This document shows positions 1 to 5,179 of a stretch of DNA of 5,316 nucleotides, one piece after another. Source of the stretch: JAAYCB01 sp012744395 (GTDB lineage Bacteria > Planctomycetota > Planctomycetia > Pirellulales > Thermoguttaceae); NCBI GenBank assembly GCA_028703175.1, contig JAQVNJ010000209.1, forward strand, positions 1-5,316. Direction: 5' to 3'. The notes under the pieces are model-generated. The model had not been told where the DNA came from. It made no database searches and saw only the letters and a list, made by a program, of their open reading frames with translations. The position numbers were made by a program, and so were the translations under genes. Position 1 is the stretch's first letter. Every line of letters begins with the position of its first letter.

Positions 1-651
1 GTCATGCTCCGAATCAGCCTGGTCACTCGCGTCGTCGGCATCCGGATCGCGCACGACGCCGCGCGAGGCGTCGATCTTCTCCGGCGGAATTTCTTCGCGG
101 GCTTGGGAGTCTTCGTCGAATTCGCTGGCGATCTCCTCGTCGGGCGGCGCCTCGCCGTCCGCCGCGCCGGTCGCTTCCCATCGCTGGTTCCGCATCTGGG
201 CGACGGACCAACTGTTCTGCACGGCCCCTTCCAGCCACATCTCCGCATCGTGCCAATCGAGGGCCGCCTGGAAATGGCTCCAGAACAAGCCCGGAAAACT
301 CTCGAAGCCGCCGCCGAAGCGGTCGTAGACGCGGCGGAGGCGGCCCACGTGCTGGCCGCTCACGTTGCCCACCCGGCGCGCCCAGGCCTCGTCGGAATAG
401 GCCTGCGGAGGCGCGCCCGAGTCGATCATCGCCTTCCGCCAGGCCGAGATGATCCGCCCCTTCTCCCAGTTCGTCGTGCTTACCAGGCGGTTCCATCGCC
501 CGAGAAACTCGGCCGAGGCCTGCTCGAGAACCTCGCTGCCGGCCCCGGACTGACCGTCCGAGGCAATGCCCGGACCTTCCCCAAGCACCTCGCCGTCAAC
601 GTCTTCCGCAAGAGCCCCGATCACATCCGTCGTGGGATTCTTTTCGTCCAC
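1..651 (-). CDS. Conserved planctomycete-type hypothetical protein, 5' part only (runs off the left edge)
   Basis: Reading the minus strand from a GTG at 651 gives 217 codons without a stop up to the window edge, so the C-terminus is missing. A GAGG motif lies about 10 nt upstream of the GTG. An in-frame TTG eight codons further upstream is the alternative, but its purine-rich stretch is too close to act as a ribosome site. Residues 1-48 are acidic and low in complexity. Residues about 49-160 form a Trp-rich, probably globular and helical block with SAWRKAMIDSGAP (69-81), YSDEAWARRVG (85-95), GQHVGRLRRVYDRFG (99-113), LFWSHFQAALDW (122-133) and SVAQMRNQRWEA (149-160). Residues 161-217 are again strongly acidic and probably disordered. 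I recall similar proteins of unknown function being conserved in planctomycetes. The basic segments at 99-107 and 149-157 could be nucleic-acid binding, but I see no named domain. No signal peptide or membrane segment is visible, so it is probably cytoplasmic. Confidence 0.72.
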   Translation of the reverse strand, partial: MDEKNPTTDVIGALAEDVDGEVLGEGPGIASDGQSGAGSEVLEQASAEFLGRWNRLVSTTNWEKGRIISAWRKAMIDSGAPPQAYSDEAWARRVGNVSGQHVGRLRRVYDRFGGGFESFPGLFWSHFQAALDWHDAEMWLEGAVQNSWSVAQMRNQRWEATGAADGEAPPDEEIASEFDEDSQAREEIPPEKIDASRGVVRDPDADDASDQADSEHD

Positions 652-1094
652 CTTTGTCTGACCTCGTGTGTTCAACTCCCTCCATGCCGCGGTCCGCCGA
701 GGGCAAGCGCACCCTCACCCACCGGACCGGGCGTCGATGACAAAGGCGATTCTACCACCCGTCTGACCCGAATCGGCAAGGGGCCCGACTCCTCCCGCCG
801 AGTCGCCCGCCGGAGGCCGCCCATTTTCCCGAGAAAACCGGGCCTTTCGGACCGGCGGCCCGCGCCGGCCCGCCCGCCCCGGCGGCCGTGGAAAACCTGT
901 CGACAAGTCCGCCACCGGACGCTAAGTGCTTGCGCAGTTTGCCGTTGGCACAATCGTCCGCCGCCGAGCCAACCTGCCCAGCGGCAGGTCCGCCCTGACG
1001 AAAATTCTCGCCAAAAAGACCCCGCGCTCCCCGGGAAAGACGGGTTATTCGGATTCTCGGGGGCAGAGCGAGCGCAGCGATCCCCATCGTCCGC
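652..1094. other. Divergent intergenic region without a credible gene
   Basis: This stretch separates the minus-strand hypothetical gene from the plus-strand riboswitch promoter. Open frames exist on both strands, but their translations are Arg/Pro/Gly-rich with no recognisable domain and look like GC-driven noise. Visible structure includes a perfect 7-bp inverted repeat with a 4-nt loop at 972-989 (ACCTGCC / GGCAGGT, no T-tract). There is a short TTTTC / GAAAA inverted repeat near 823-836. At 888-907 the sequence GTGGAAAACCTGTCGACAAG holds two loose DnaA-box-like halves and the palindrome TGTCGACA. Confidence 0.5.
749..779 (-). promoter_or_regulatory. Possible promoter for the minus-strand hypothetical gene
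   Basis: On the minus strand a TAGAAT -10-like hexamer (754-749) lies about 100 nt upstream of the GTG start. A TTGCCG -35-like hexamer (779-774) precedes it with a 19-nt spacer, which is longer than ideal. The -10 matches 5 of 6 consensus bases. This is a weak call based on motif matching alone. Confidence 0.3.
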
Positions 1095-1122
1095 TTGACA
1101 TCTCCGCCCGAAGCGATAGATT
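1095..1122 (+). promoter_or_regulatory. Sigma70-type promoter upstream of the cobalamin riboswitch
   Basis: A perfect TTGACA -35 (1095-1100) is followed by a 16-nt spacer and a TAGATT -10 (1117-1122, 4 of 6 matches). The expected start of transcription is about 1128-1130. That is exactly where the first paired segment (P1) of the riboswitch begins, which is strong positional support. Confidence 0.72.
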
Positions 1123-1127
1123 CAACG

Positions 1128-1328
1128 GTTGAAACGGGTGCCAGGCGGCTCGTGGCCGCCTGGAGAATAGGGAAAACGGTGCAATTCCGTTGCGGTCCCG
1201 CCGCTGTAACCGGGGACGAGACCCTTACTTAAGCCACTGCGATAGACGGCGGATGCTTCAAGCCGCCAGCGTGGGAAGGCAAGGGTGGAGGACGATCCGG
1301 AAGCCAGAAGACCTGCCCGGTTTTCAGT
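1128..1328 (+). promoter_or_regulatory. Cobalamin (adenosylcobalamin-type) riboswitch
   Basis: All the conserved blocks of a cobalamin aptamer occur in the right order. P1 is closed by TGAAACGGG (1130-1138) and CCCGGTTTTCA (1316-1326). A perfect 9-bp hairpin CCAGGCGGC / GCCGCCTGG lies at 1141-1163. The core AATAGGGAAAACGGTGCAAT starts at 1167 and runs on through TCCCGCCGCTGTAACC (1196-1211). GCCACTG is at 1233-1239, a peripheral stem GGCGG / CCGCC at 1248-1267, and GGGAAGGC at 1273-1280. The B12 box AAGCCAGAAGACCTGCC is at 1301-1317. The RNA binds a B12 form and normally lowers expression of the gene downstream when B12 is plentiful. Here the downstream gene encodes a pseudopilin-like protein rather than a known cobalamin gene. 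The subtype is inferred from the large peripheral arms and not proven. Confidence 0.95.
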
Positions 1329-1487
1329 CGATGTGGTCTCCCTCGAGGACAAGGGGCCTCTCGTGTTCTACCGATTCCCCGCCGGCCGTCCGGCTCTCGG
1401 CGGCCGGCTCGCAACGCCCTTGCGTCGCTCCTCGGCCAGACCCATCGGCATCGCTCGCGCTTCGTCTCTTGCCAAGCGAGGATTGCC
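1329..1487 (+). promoter_or_regulatory. Riboswitch leader / putative expression platform
   Basis: The 160 nt between the B12 box and the start codon contain a perfect 8-bp stem GCCGGCCG / CGGCCGGC (1381-1388 with 1401-1408, 12-nt loop) with no U-tract after it, so it is not an obvious intrinsic terminator. Next to the gene, CGCTT (1458-1462) can pair with AAGCG (1474-1478), the bases just before and overlapping the GAGGA ribosome site (1478-1482). That suggests control by hiding the ribosome site, as in many Gram-negative cobalamin riboswitches. No convincing coding potential is seen. Confidence 0.5.
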
Positions 1488-2381
1488 ATGCCTCACCTCC
1501 GGTCTTGCCGGCGCGGCTTCACGCTGATTGAACTCTTGGTTGTGATCGCGGTCATCGGGATGCTGATCGCCCTGCTGTTGCCCGCCGTGCAACAGGCCCG
1601 CGCCGCCGCCCGCCGCGCCCAGTGCTCCAACAACCTCAAGCAGATCGTCCTCGCCCTGCACAACTACGCCGACTCCAACCGCGAGATGCTCGTCGCCTAC
1701 GTGATCGAAAACACCGAGCGGCTCAACTACCTGACCACCTACTCCGGGCGGCAGGGCAAGGCCCAGTTCTGGTTCGGCACGGTCGACTACGATCAGCCGG
1801 ACCCGGCCGGGCAGCTCGACTATACCCTCGGGCCCCTGGCGCCTTTCATGGAAACCAACTACGAGGCCTTCCAGTGCCCCGACTTCGGCCCCGCCCAGAT
1901 GGACCAGGTCCACTTCGGCCGGCCCGCCTCCGGCTTCGGCTTCAACGGCTACTACCTCTCCCGATCGTCGGGCATTGACTGGCTGCCGCCGACCTACATG
2001 CCGGCCCCCAGTCCCCAGCCCGCCACCAGACGGCTGGCCGACGTTGCCCAGACCAGCCAGACCGTGGCGTTCGCCGACAGCGCCCAGGTCCGCATGACGA
2101 CGTTCTCTCCGCCGGCGTTCAGCTTCGAGGAAAACTGGATGCTCGATCCTCCCAGCAACAATTTTCCCACCGTCCACTTCCGCCACAACGGCGCAGCCAA
2201 CGTCGCATTTCTCGACGGCCACGTGGAGACCCGCTCGCGGCACTTCAGGGTCGATGTCCCCGGCCCGAACTACCTCTCCGACACCCAGGCGCGGCTCATG
2301 GAGGAGAAACAACTCGGCTACGTAAGCGACGGCCACCTCGACGATCCCAGCCGCTGCGACGAACTCTACGACCGGTGGTGA
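1488..2381 (+). CDS. DUF1559-family protein with type II/IV prepilin-like N-terminus
   Basis: The 297-aa protein starts at an ATG with GAGGA 5 nt upstream. Its N-terminus is a textbook prepilin leader: a short basic segment ending in RRG (residues 8-10), then FTLIELL with Glu at mature position 5. A hydrophobic helix follows to about residue 33 and then an Ala/Arg-rich amphipathic stretch (AVQQARAAARRAQC). Next comes CSNNLKQIVLALHNY, which is characteristic of the planctomycete DUF1559 family. Near the C-terminus is the H-x9-DG motif (His233, Asp243-Gly244, followed by HVE). By family knowledge it is processed by a prepilin peptidase at Gly10-Phe11 and held in or assembled from the cytoplasmic membrane as a pseudopilin-like surface or secretion component; its cargo is unknown. 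The central domain (about 60-230) and the acidic C-terminal tail show no enzymatic motif. It is the first gene after a cobalamin riboswitch, so its expression is probably B12-repressed. A 77-nt gap separates it from the lipoprotein gene. Confidence 0.95.
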   Translation: MPHLRSCRRGFTLIELLVVIAVIGMLIALLLPAVQQARAAARRAQCSNNLKQIVLALHNYADSNREMLVAYVIENTERLNYLTTYSGRQGKAQFWFGTVDYDQPDPAGQLDYTLGPLAPFMETNYEAFQCPDFGPAQMDQVHFGRPASGFGFNGYYLSRSSGIDWLPPTYMPAPSPQPATRRLADVAQTSQTVAFADSAQVRMTTFSPPAFSFEENWMLDPPSNNFPTVHFRHNGAANVAFLDGHVETRSRHFRVDVPGPNYLSDTQARLMEEKQLGYVSDGHLDDPSRCDELYDRW

Positions 2382-2458
2382 TTGGAAAGCTTTCAACCTC
2401 AGCGGCCGGCCTTCAGCAATCGGTTCGCGGAAGGTCGCCGGTGGGCCGGGAGAAAACG

Positions 2459-2833
2459 ATGATGGATAGCGAGTTTCGGTGGGCATGGTTTTCCGCTGCT
2501 CTTCTACTCGGTGCGTTCGCGCTGGCTGGCTGCGGCAAGCGGCAGCCGATCGGCCCGGACCGGGAGGGGCGGATGGTCTACGTTGATACGGCGTCGGGCG
2601 AGGCGCTGGCGATGGACATCGCCGGCGAGTTCCCGGCGATCCACCCGCGGACCGGCAAGCGGACGCTGATGCCGGCACTGTACTGTCCGAAATGCGGCAA
2701 GTGGCACCCCGTGCCGCCGCCGGATCAGATCAACCGCACGGCTCGAGCGGCCCAATGCCCCAAGACGGGCGAGCCGCTGACGCCGGACGGGCCCTGGCCC
2801 GGCGAAGAGGCAAACGAGCGCCCCTCGCCGTAA
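2459..2833 (+). CDS. Small lipoprotein with a cysteine-based, possibly metal-binding segment
   Basis: The start at 2459 (a second ATG follows directly) has GGGAG 6 nt upstream. An in-frame upstream ATG at 2375 overlaps the previous gene and has no ribosome site. The 124-aa product begins with a lipoprotein signal peptide: Arg7, a hydrophobic stretch 8-23, then the lipobox LAGC with Cys25 as the lipidated residue. The mature part contains a region resembling small planctomycete proteins that sit beside DUF1559 genes: PRTGKRTLMPALYCPKCGKW, then a Pro-rich linker, AAQCPKTGEPLTPDG and PWPG. Three Cys outside the lipobox (CPKC plus CPKTG) and a nearby His resemble an incomplete zinc ribbon, which may bind a metal. 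It is probably co-transcribed with the pseudopilin gene under the same cobalamin riboswitch. Its role is unknown; a periplasmic or envelope-anchored partner of the DUF1559 protein is a reasonable inference. A weak hairpin (2406-2414 with 2430-2441) lies in the gap between the two genes. Confidence 0.87.
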   Translation: MMDSEFRWAWFSAALLLGAFALAGCGKRQPIGPDREGRMVYVDTASGEALAMDIAGEFPAIHPRTGKRTLMPALYCPKCGKWHPVPPPDQINRTARAAQCPKTGEPLTPDGPWPGEEANERPSP

Positions 2834-2857
2834 CGCCAACGCCTGAAAGAGTTGAAC

Positions 2858-2884
2858 CACGAATGACACGAACAACACGAAAAA
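2858..2884. repeat. 9-nt-period short repeat (CACGAA units)
   Basis: Three consecutive 9-nt units CACGAATGA, CACGAACAA and CACGAAAAA follow the lipoprotein gene. This type of intergenic repeat (ACCACGAATGACACGAA) recurs in planctomycete and other environmental genomes as I recall. No function is visible. No coding potential was recognised on either strand. Confidence 0.7.
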
Positions 2885-2929
2885 AATGACATGAAACAGA
2901 GGAGGGAATCCAGGGGTGAAAACTTGGGC

Positions 2930-2959
2930 CACGGATGAACACGGATAAACACGGATGAG
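2930..2959. repeat. 10-nt-period short repeat (CACGGAT units)
   Basis: Three 10-nt units CACGGATGAA, CACGGATAAA and CACGGATGAG lie about 45 nt after the CACGAA array. The two arrays look like diverged members of one family. Minus-strand open frames through them read as FIRVHPWPK-like peptides, which I take to be repeat artefacts. Confidence 0.7.
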
Positions 2960-3015
2960 AAGAGAGGGGCGAAGAGAAAGAGGACAAGCGGGCAGATGTG
3001 GATCGTTCGGCTCAA

Positions 3016-3396
3016 ATCCCGCCGGCTTGCCCGGCGGATCCTTCACCGCAAATCCCGCCGGCTTGCCCGGCGGATCGTTCACCGCAAATCCCGCCGGCTT
3101 GCCCGGCGGATCGTTCACCGCAAATCCCGCCGGCTTGCCCGGCGGATCGTTCGGCTTCCGACTACATCACCGGCTTGCCCTTCCCCCCACAATCCCGCCG
3201 GCTTGCCCGGCGGATCGTTCACCGCAAATCCCGCCGGCTTGCCCGGCGGATCGTTCGGCTTCCGACTACATCACCGGCTTGCCCTTCCCCCCACAATCCC
3301 CCCGGCTTGCCCGGCGGATCGTTCACCGCACATCCCGCCGGCTTGCCCGGCGGATCGTTCACCGCAAATCCCGCGGGCTTGCCCGGCGGATCGTTC
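3016..3396. repeat. Nine-copy 36-bp hairpin repeat with a 104-bp higher-order duplication
   Basis: Nine copies of a unit with the core CCGCCGGCTTGCCCGGCGG start at 3016, 3052, 3088, 3124, 3192, 3228, 3296, 3332 and 3368. Each core is an inverted repeat (CCGCCGG, loop CTTGC, CCGGCGG), and the full unit is 36 bp ending in GATCGTTCACCGCAA. Copies 4 and 6 instead end in the same 39-bp tail (3153-3191 and 3257-3295); copy 9 has a degenerate version of it. As a result 3088-3191 and 3192-3295 read as perfect 104-bp direct duplicates. Copy 7 has one change in the left arm (CCCCCGG), copy 9 another (CCGCGGG), and copy 1 has GATCC for GATCG. Because 36 is a multiple of three, several frames stay open and give 12-residue peptide repeats, but I see no sign that any is translated. 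Confidence 0.95.
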
Positions 3397-3522
3397 GGTT
3401 TCCCACTACATCAGCCGCCGACCGCCATCCCAGGTCATTCACGAACCGGAGACTCTGCCTGGCATAAAAAACCGAACCCTGAACCCTCCCCGTCCACCCC
3501 TTCCCCCGATAGCTCCGCCTGC

Positions 3523-3550
3523 TTGCAATGAGAGCCAGTTGAGCTATACT
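3523..3550 (+). promoter_or_regulatory. Sigma70-type promoter of the WYL regulator gene
   Basis: TTGCAA (3523-3528, 4 of 6 matches) is followed by a 16-nt spacer and TATACT (3545-3550, 5 of 6 matches), 43 nt before the ATG. The predicted transcription start near 3557 falls inside the palindrome at 3551-3564. Confidence 0.6.
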
Positions 3551-3564
3551 CGGGCGATCGCCCG
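3551..3564. promoter_or_regulatory. Perfect 14-bp palindrome at the WYL promoter, candidate operator
   Basis: CGGGCGATCGCCCG is its own reverse complement and begins directly after the -10 hexamer, covering the predicted transcription start. Outer arms AGCTA (3542-3546) and TAGCT (3565-3569) also match as an inverted pair, slightly off-centre. This is where a repressor site, possibly for autoregulation by the WYL protein, would be expected. The core contains GCGATCGC, so it could also be a chance or methylation-related palindrome. Confidence 0.45.
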
Positions 3565-3592
3565 TAGCTATTTTCTCGAAGCCGAGGTCGAG

Positions 3593-4630
3593 ATGCCGGA
3601 GGAGCCGCCCCTGGTCCGCCAATGGATGCTTTTGCGGACGCTCAGCGCGCGCCACTACGGGGCGACGATCCGCGAGCTTGGCCAAGAGCGGGGCGTCAGC
3701 GAGAAGACGATCCGCCGCGACCTGGAGACATTCCGCCGTGCCGGGTTCCCCCTGGAAGAGACGGCCGGCGAGTTCGGCAAGAAAAGCTGGCGGATCGATC
3801 CATCCAAGTCGCAGCCCGGCCTCACGTTCGCCTTCGACGAGGCGGTCGCCCTGTACCTCGGCCGCCGCCTCCTCGAGCCGCTCGCCGGCACGCTCTTCTG
3901 GCAGGCGGCCCAGAACGCGTTCAGGAAGATCCGCGCTTCGCTCGGCGCCGAAGCGCTCCGCCACATCGAGCGCTTCGGCGGCATGTTCCACCAGACGATG
4001 GTCGGCGCGAGCGACTACTCCCAAAAGGCCGACATGATCGACCTGCTGATGCAGGCGATCGAGGAGCACCGCGCGGTGATCATGGCCTACCAATCGCTTC
4101 GGGCGACCGAGCCGGTCAGCAGCGACGTCTACCCCTACGGCCTGGCCTACCACCGCGGCTCGCTCTACCTGGTCGGCTGGTCGCCGGACCACGGCGAGAT
4201 TCGCCACTGGAAGGTCGATCGGATCGCCGAGCTGCACCTTGAGGAGCTCCGCTTCCCGCCGCGCGAGGATTTCGACCTCAAGAAGCACCTCGCCTCGTCC
4301 TTCGGCATCTTCCGCGGCAGCGGCCGGGTCCGGGTCGAGATCCGCTTCTCGGCGCGCGTCGCCCGCTACGTGGAGGAATCGAAGTGGCACGCGAGCCAGC
4401 GCCTCGCCCGCCAGAAAGACGGTCGCCTCCTGGCCGCGTTCGAGCTGGACCACACGGAAGAGATCAAGCACTGGATTCTGAGCTTCGGCAAGCAGGCTGA
4501 GGTCCTCGGGCCGGCGCAGTTGCGGGAAGAGATCAGGGAGGAACTAACCGAGATGGCGAAAACCTACGCGCAAACCAAGAAAACCCGCCGCGTCAGCAAG
4601 GCCCCCTCCCACCCCGCCACCCCCTCATAA
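3593..4630 (+). CDS. WYL-domain transcriptional regulator (HTH-WYL-WCX)
   Basis: The ATG at 3593 is preceded by GAGG 5 nt upstream and by a promoter. The frame is open further upstream to 2996, but that part only translates the hairpin repeat and is not real coding sequence. The 345-aa product has the usual length and order for the family. An N-terminal DeoR-like winged HTH spans about 7-68 (ATIRELGQERGVSEKTIRRD with the recognition helix near 36-49). A WYL domain spans about 150-215 with YPYGLAYHRGSLYLVGW and RHWKVDRI (204-211). A C-terminal WCX segment spans about 245-325 and ends in KQAEVLGPAQLREEI. The name-giving Trp is Leu here (Leu191-Tyr192-Leu193), a tolerated variation in the family. 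WYL proteins bind DNA and sense nucleic-acid or nucleotide ligands; this one's ligand and targets are unknown. The last residues (RRVSKAPSHPATPS) and the stop codon are encoded by a REP-like repeat, so the original C-terminus has probably been replaced. No defence or CRISPR genes lie next to it in this window. Confidence 0.93.
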   Translation: MPEEPPLVRQWMLLRTLSARHYGATIRELGQERGVSEKTIRRDLETFRRAGFPLEETAGEFGKKSWRIDPSKSQPGLTFAFDEAVALYLGRRLLEPLAGTLFWQAAQNAFRKIRASLGAEALRHIERFGGMFHQTMVGASDYSQKADMIDLLMQAIEEHRAVIMAYQSLRATEPVSSDVYPYGLAYHRGSLYLVGWSPDHGEIRHWKVDRIAELHLEELRFPPREDFDLKKHLASSFGIFRGSGRVRVEIRFSARVARYVEESKWHASQRLARQKDGRLLAAFELDHTEEIKHWILSFGKQAEVLGPAQLREEIREELTEMAKTYAQTKKTRRVSKAPSHPATPS

Positions 4631-4680
4631 CCCACCACCCCCTCATAACCCGCCGCGTCAGCCAGGCCCCCTCCCACCCC
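4584..4680. repeat. REP-like repeats upstream of the RAYT gene (two copies plus an 18-bp tandem repeat)
   Basis: Copies of CCCGCCGCGTCAGC (A/C)AGGCCCCCTCCCACCCC lie at 4584-4618 and 4649-4680 in the same orientation. Between them CCACCCCCTCATAACCC occurs twice with an 18-bp period (4617-4633 and 4635-4651). Each copy can fold a small stem (CCGC, 4-nt loop, GC-AA-GG). The first copy forms the 3' end of the WYL reading frame, and the stop TAA (4628-4630) is inside the spacer repeat. Confidence 0.8.
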
Positions 4681-4693
4681 CGCAGCGCACGCC

Positions 4694-5179
4694 ATGAACA
4701 TCCCCATGCAGGACCCGATCGCATATTTCCTGACGTGGCCCACCTATGGCACGTGGCTGCCGGGCGACCCGCGCGGTTGGATCGAGTTTCGGCACGGCTG
4801 GAAGCTGCCCGATCCGATCCGCTTCCTTGAAGCGCAGTCCAGAATGACGGAAGATGCGTGTTCGTTGTCGCCACGGGACCGAGCGATCGTCGAGGCTCAG
4901 GTCGCTGAGACCTGCGAACATCGCGGCTGGTTGCTGCACGCCGTCAACTGCCGCTCCAACCACGTGCACGTGGTCGTCAGCGCTCCCGGCAAGACCGCGC
5001 GAAAGGTCCGCATCGACATCAAGGCCTGGTGTACGCGCCGACTCAAGGAACGATCGGACCCGAATCGGCAGCGGTGGTTCGCCGAACGCGGCAGCCAGCG
5101 CCACATCTTCGACGAAGACAGTCTCGCCTCCGCCATCCAATACGTCACCGAGCGCCAGGCCCCCCAATATCACTCCTAA
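4694..5179 (+). CDS. REP-associated tyrosine transposase (RAYT), Y1/HUH IS200-like family
   Basis: The 161-aa product has the features of a single-strand-DNA Y1 transposase. The HUH metal-binding pair is His90-Val-His92 in CRSNHVHVVVSAPG. The expected catalytic tyrosine is Tyr150 in AIQYVTERQ, on the C-terminal helix, with Gln155 nearby. The N-terminal strand YFLTWPTYGTWLPGDPRGW and the segment RWFAERGSQRHIF are typical of the planctomycete-type subgroup as I recall it. Such enzymes nick and rejoin single-stranded DNA at hairpin (REP) sequences. Matching REP-like repeats flank the gene on both sides, and no separate accessory gene is present. Length is normal and all key residues are intact, so it may be active. 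Neither the ATG at 4694 nor the in-frame ATG at 4706 has a good ribosome site; the first is chosen for length. The stop codon TAA (5177-5179) abuts the downstream repeat directly. Confidence 0.92.
   Translation: MNIPMQDPIAYFLTWPTYGTWLPGDPRGWIEFRHGWKLPDPIRFLEAQSRMTEDACSLSPRDRAIVEAQVAETCEHRGWLLHAVNCRSNHVHVVVSAPGKTARKVRIDIKAWCTRRLKERSDPNRQRWFAERGSQRHIFDEDSLASAIQYVTERQAPQYHS

Larger units (their letters stand above)
2834..3522. other. Long repeat-filled intergenic region
   Basis: Apart from the two short-period arrays and the 36-bp hairpin array, this stretch holds nothing recognisable. The sequence 3397-3522 is the decaying end of the last repeat unit followed by unique C-rich DNA leading into the promoter of the WYL regulator. 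No intrinsic terminator with a T-tract was found after the lipoprotein gene. Confidence 0.6.

Noticed and set aside
945..970. Sigma54 promoter (TTGGCAC near 944-951)
   Set aside because: The -12 TTGC element is missing at the required distance.
752..1087. Minus-strand open frames in the divergent region
   Set aside because: The translations are Gly/Arg/Ala-rich without a motif, and several overlapping frames are open at once, as expected of GC-rich noncoding DNA.
4..1098. 364-codon plus-strand open frame
   Set aside because: It is the in-register antisense of the minus-strand gene up to 651 and then runs through intergenic DNA. Its composition is Arg/Pro-rich with no domain.
1381..1408. Intrinsic terminator after the riboswitch
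   Set aside because: The stem is strong but is followed by GC-rich sequence without a U-tract.
1368..2678. 436-codon minus-strand open frame over the pseudopilin gene
   Set aside because: It is antisense to a clear DUF1559 gene and shows no domain of its own.
3016..3396. CRISPR array
   Set aside because: The 36-bp spacing is repeat next to repeat with no unique spacers, and the 39-bp tails are identical to each other. There are no cas genes.
3359..4471. 370-codon minus-strand open frame over the WYL gene
   Set aside because: It is antisense to a clear WYL regulator, and its sequence is the mirror pattern typical of GC-rich coding DNA.
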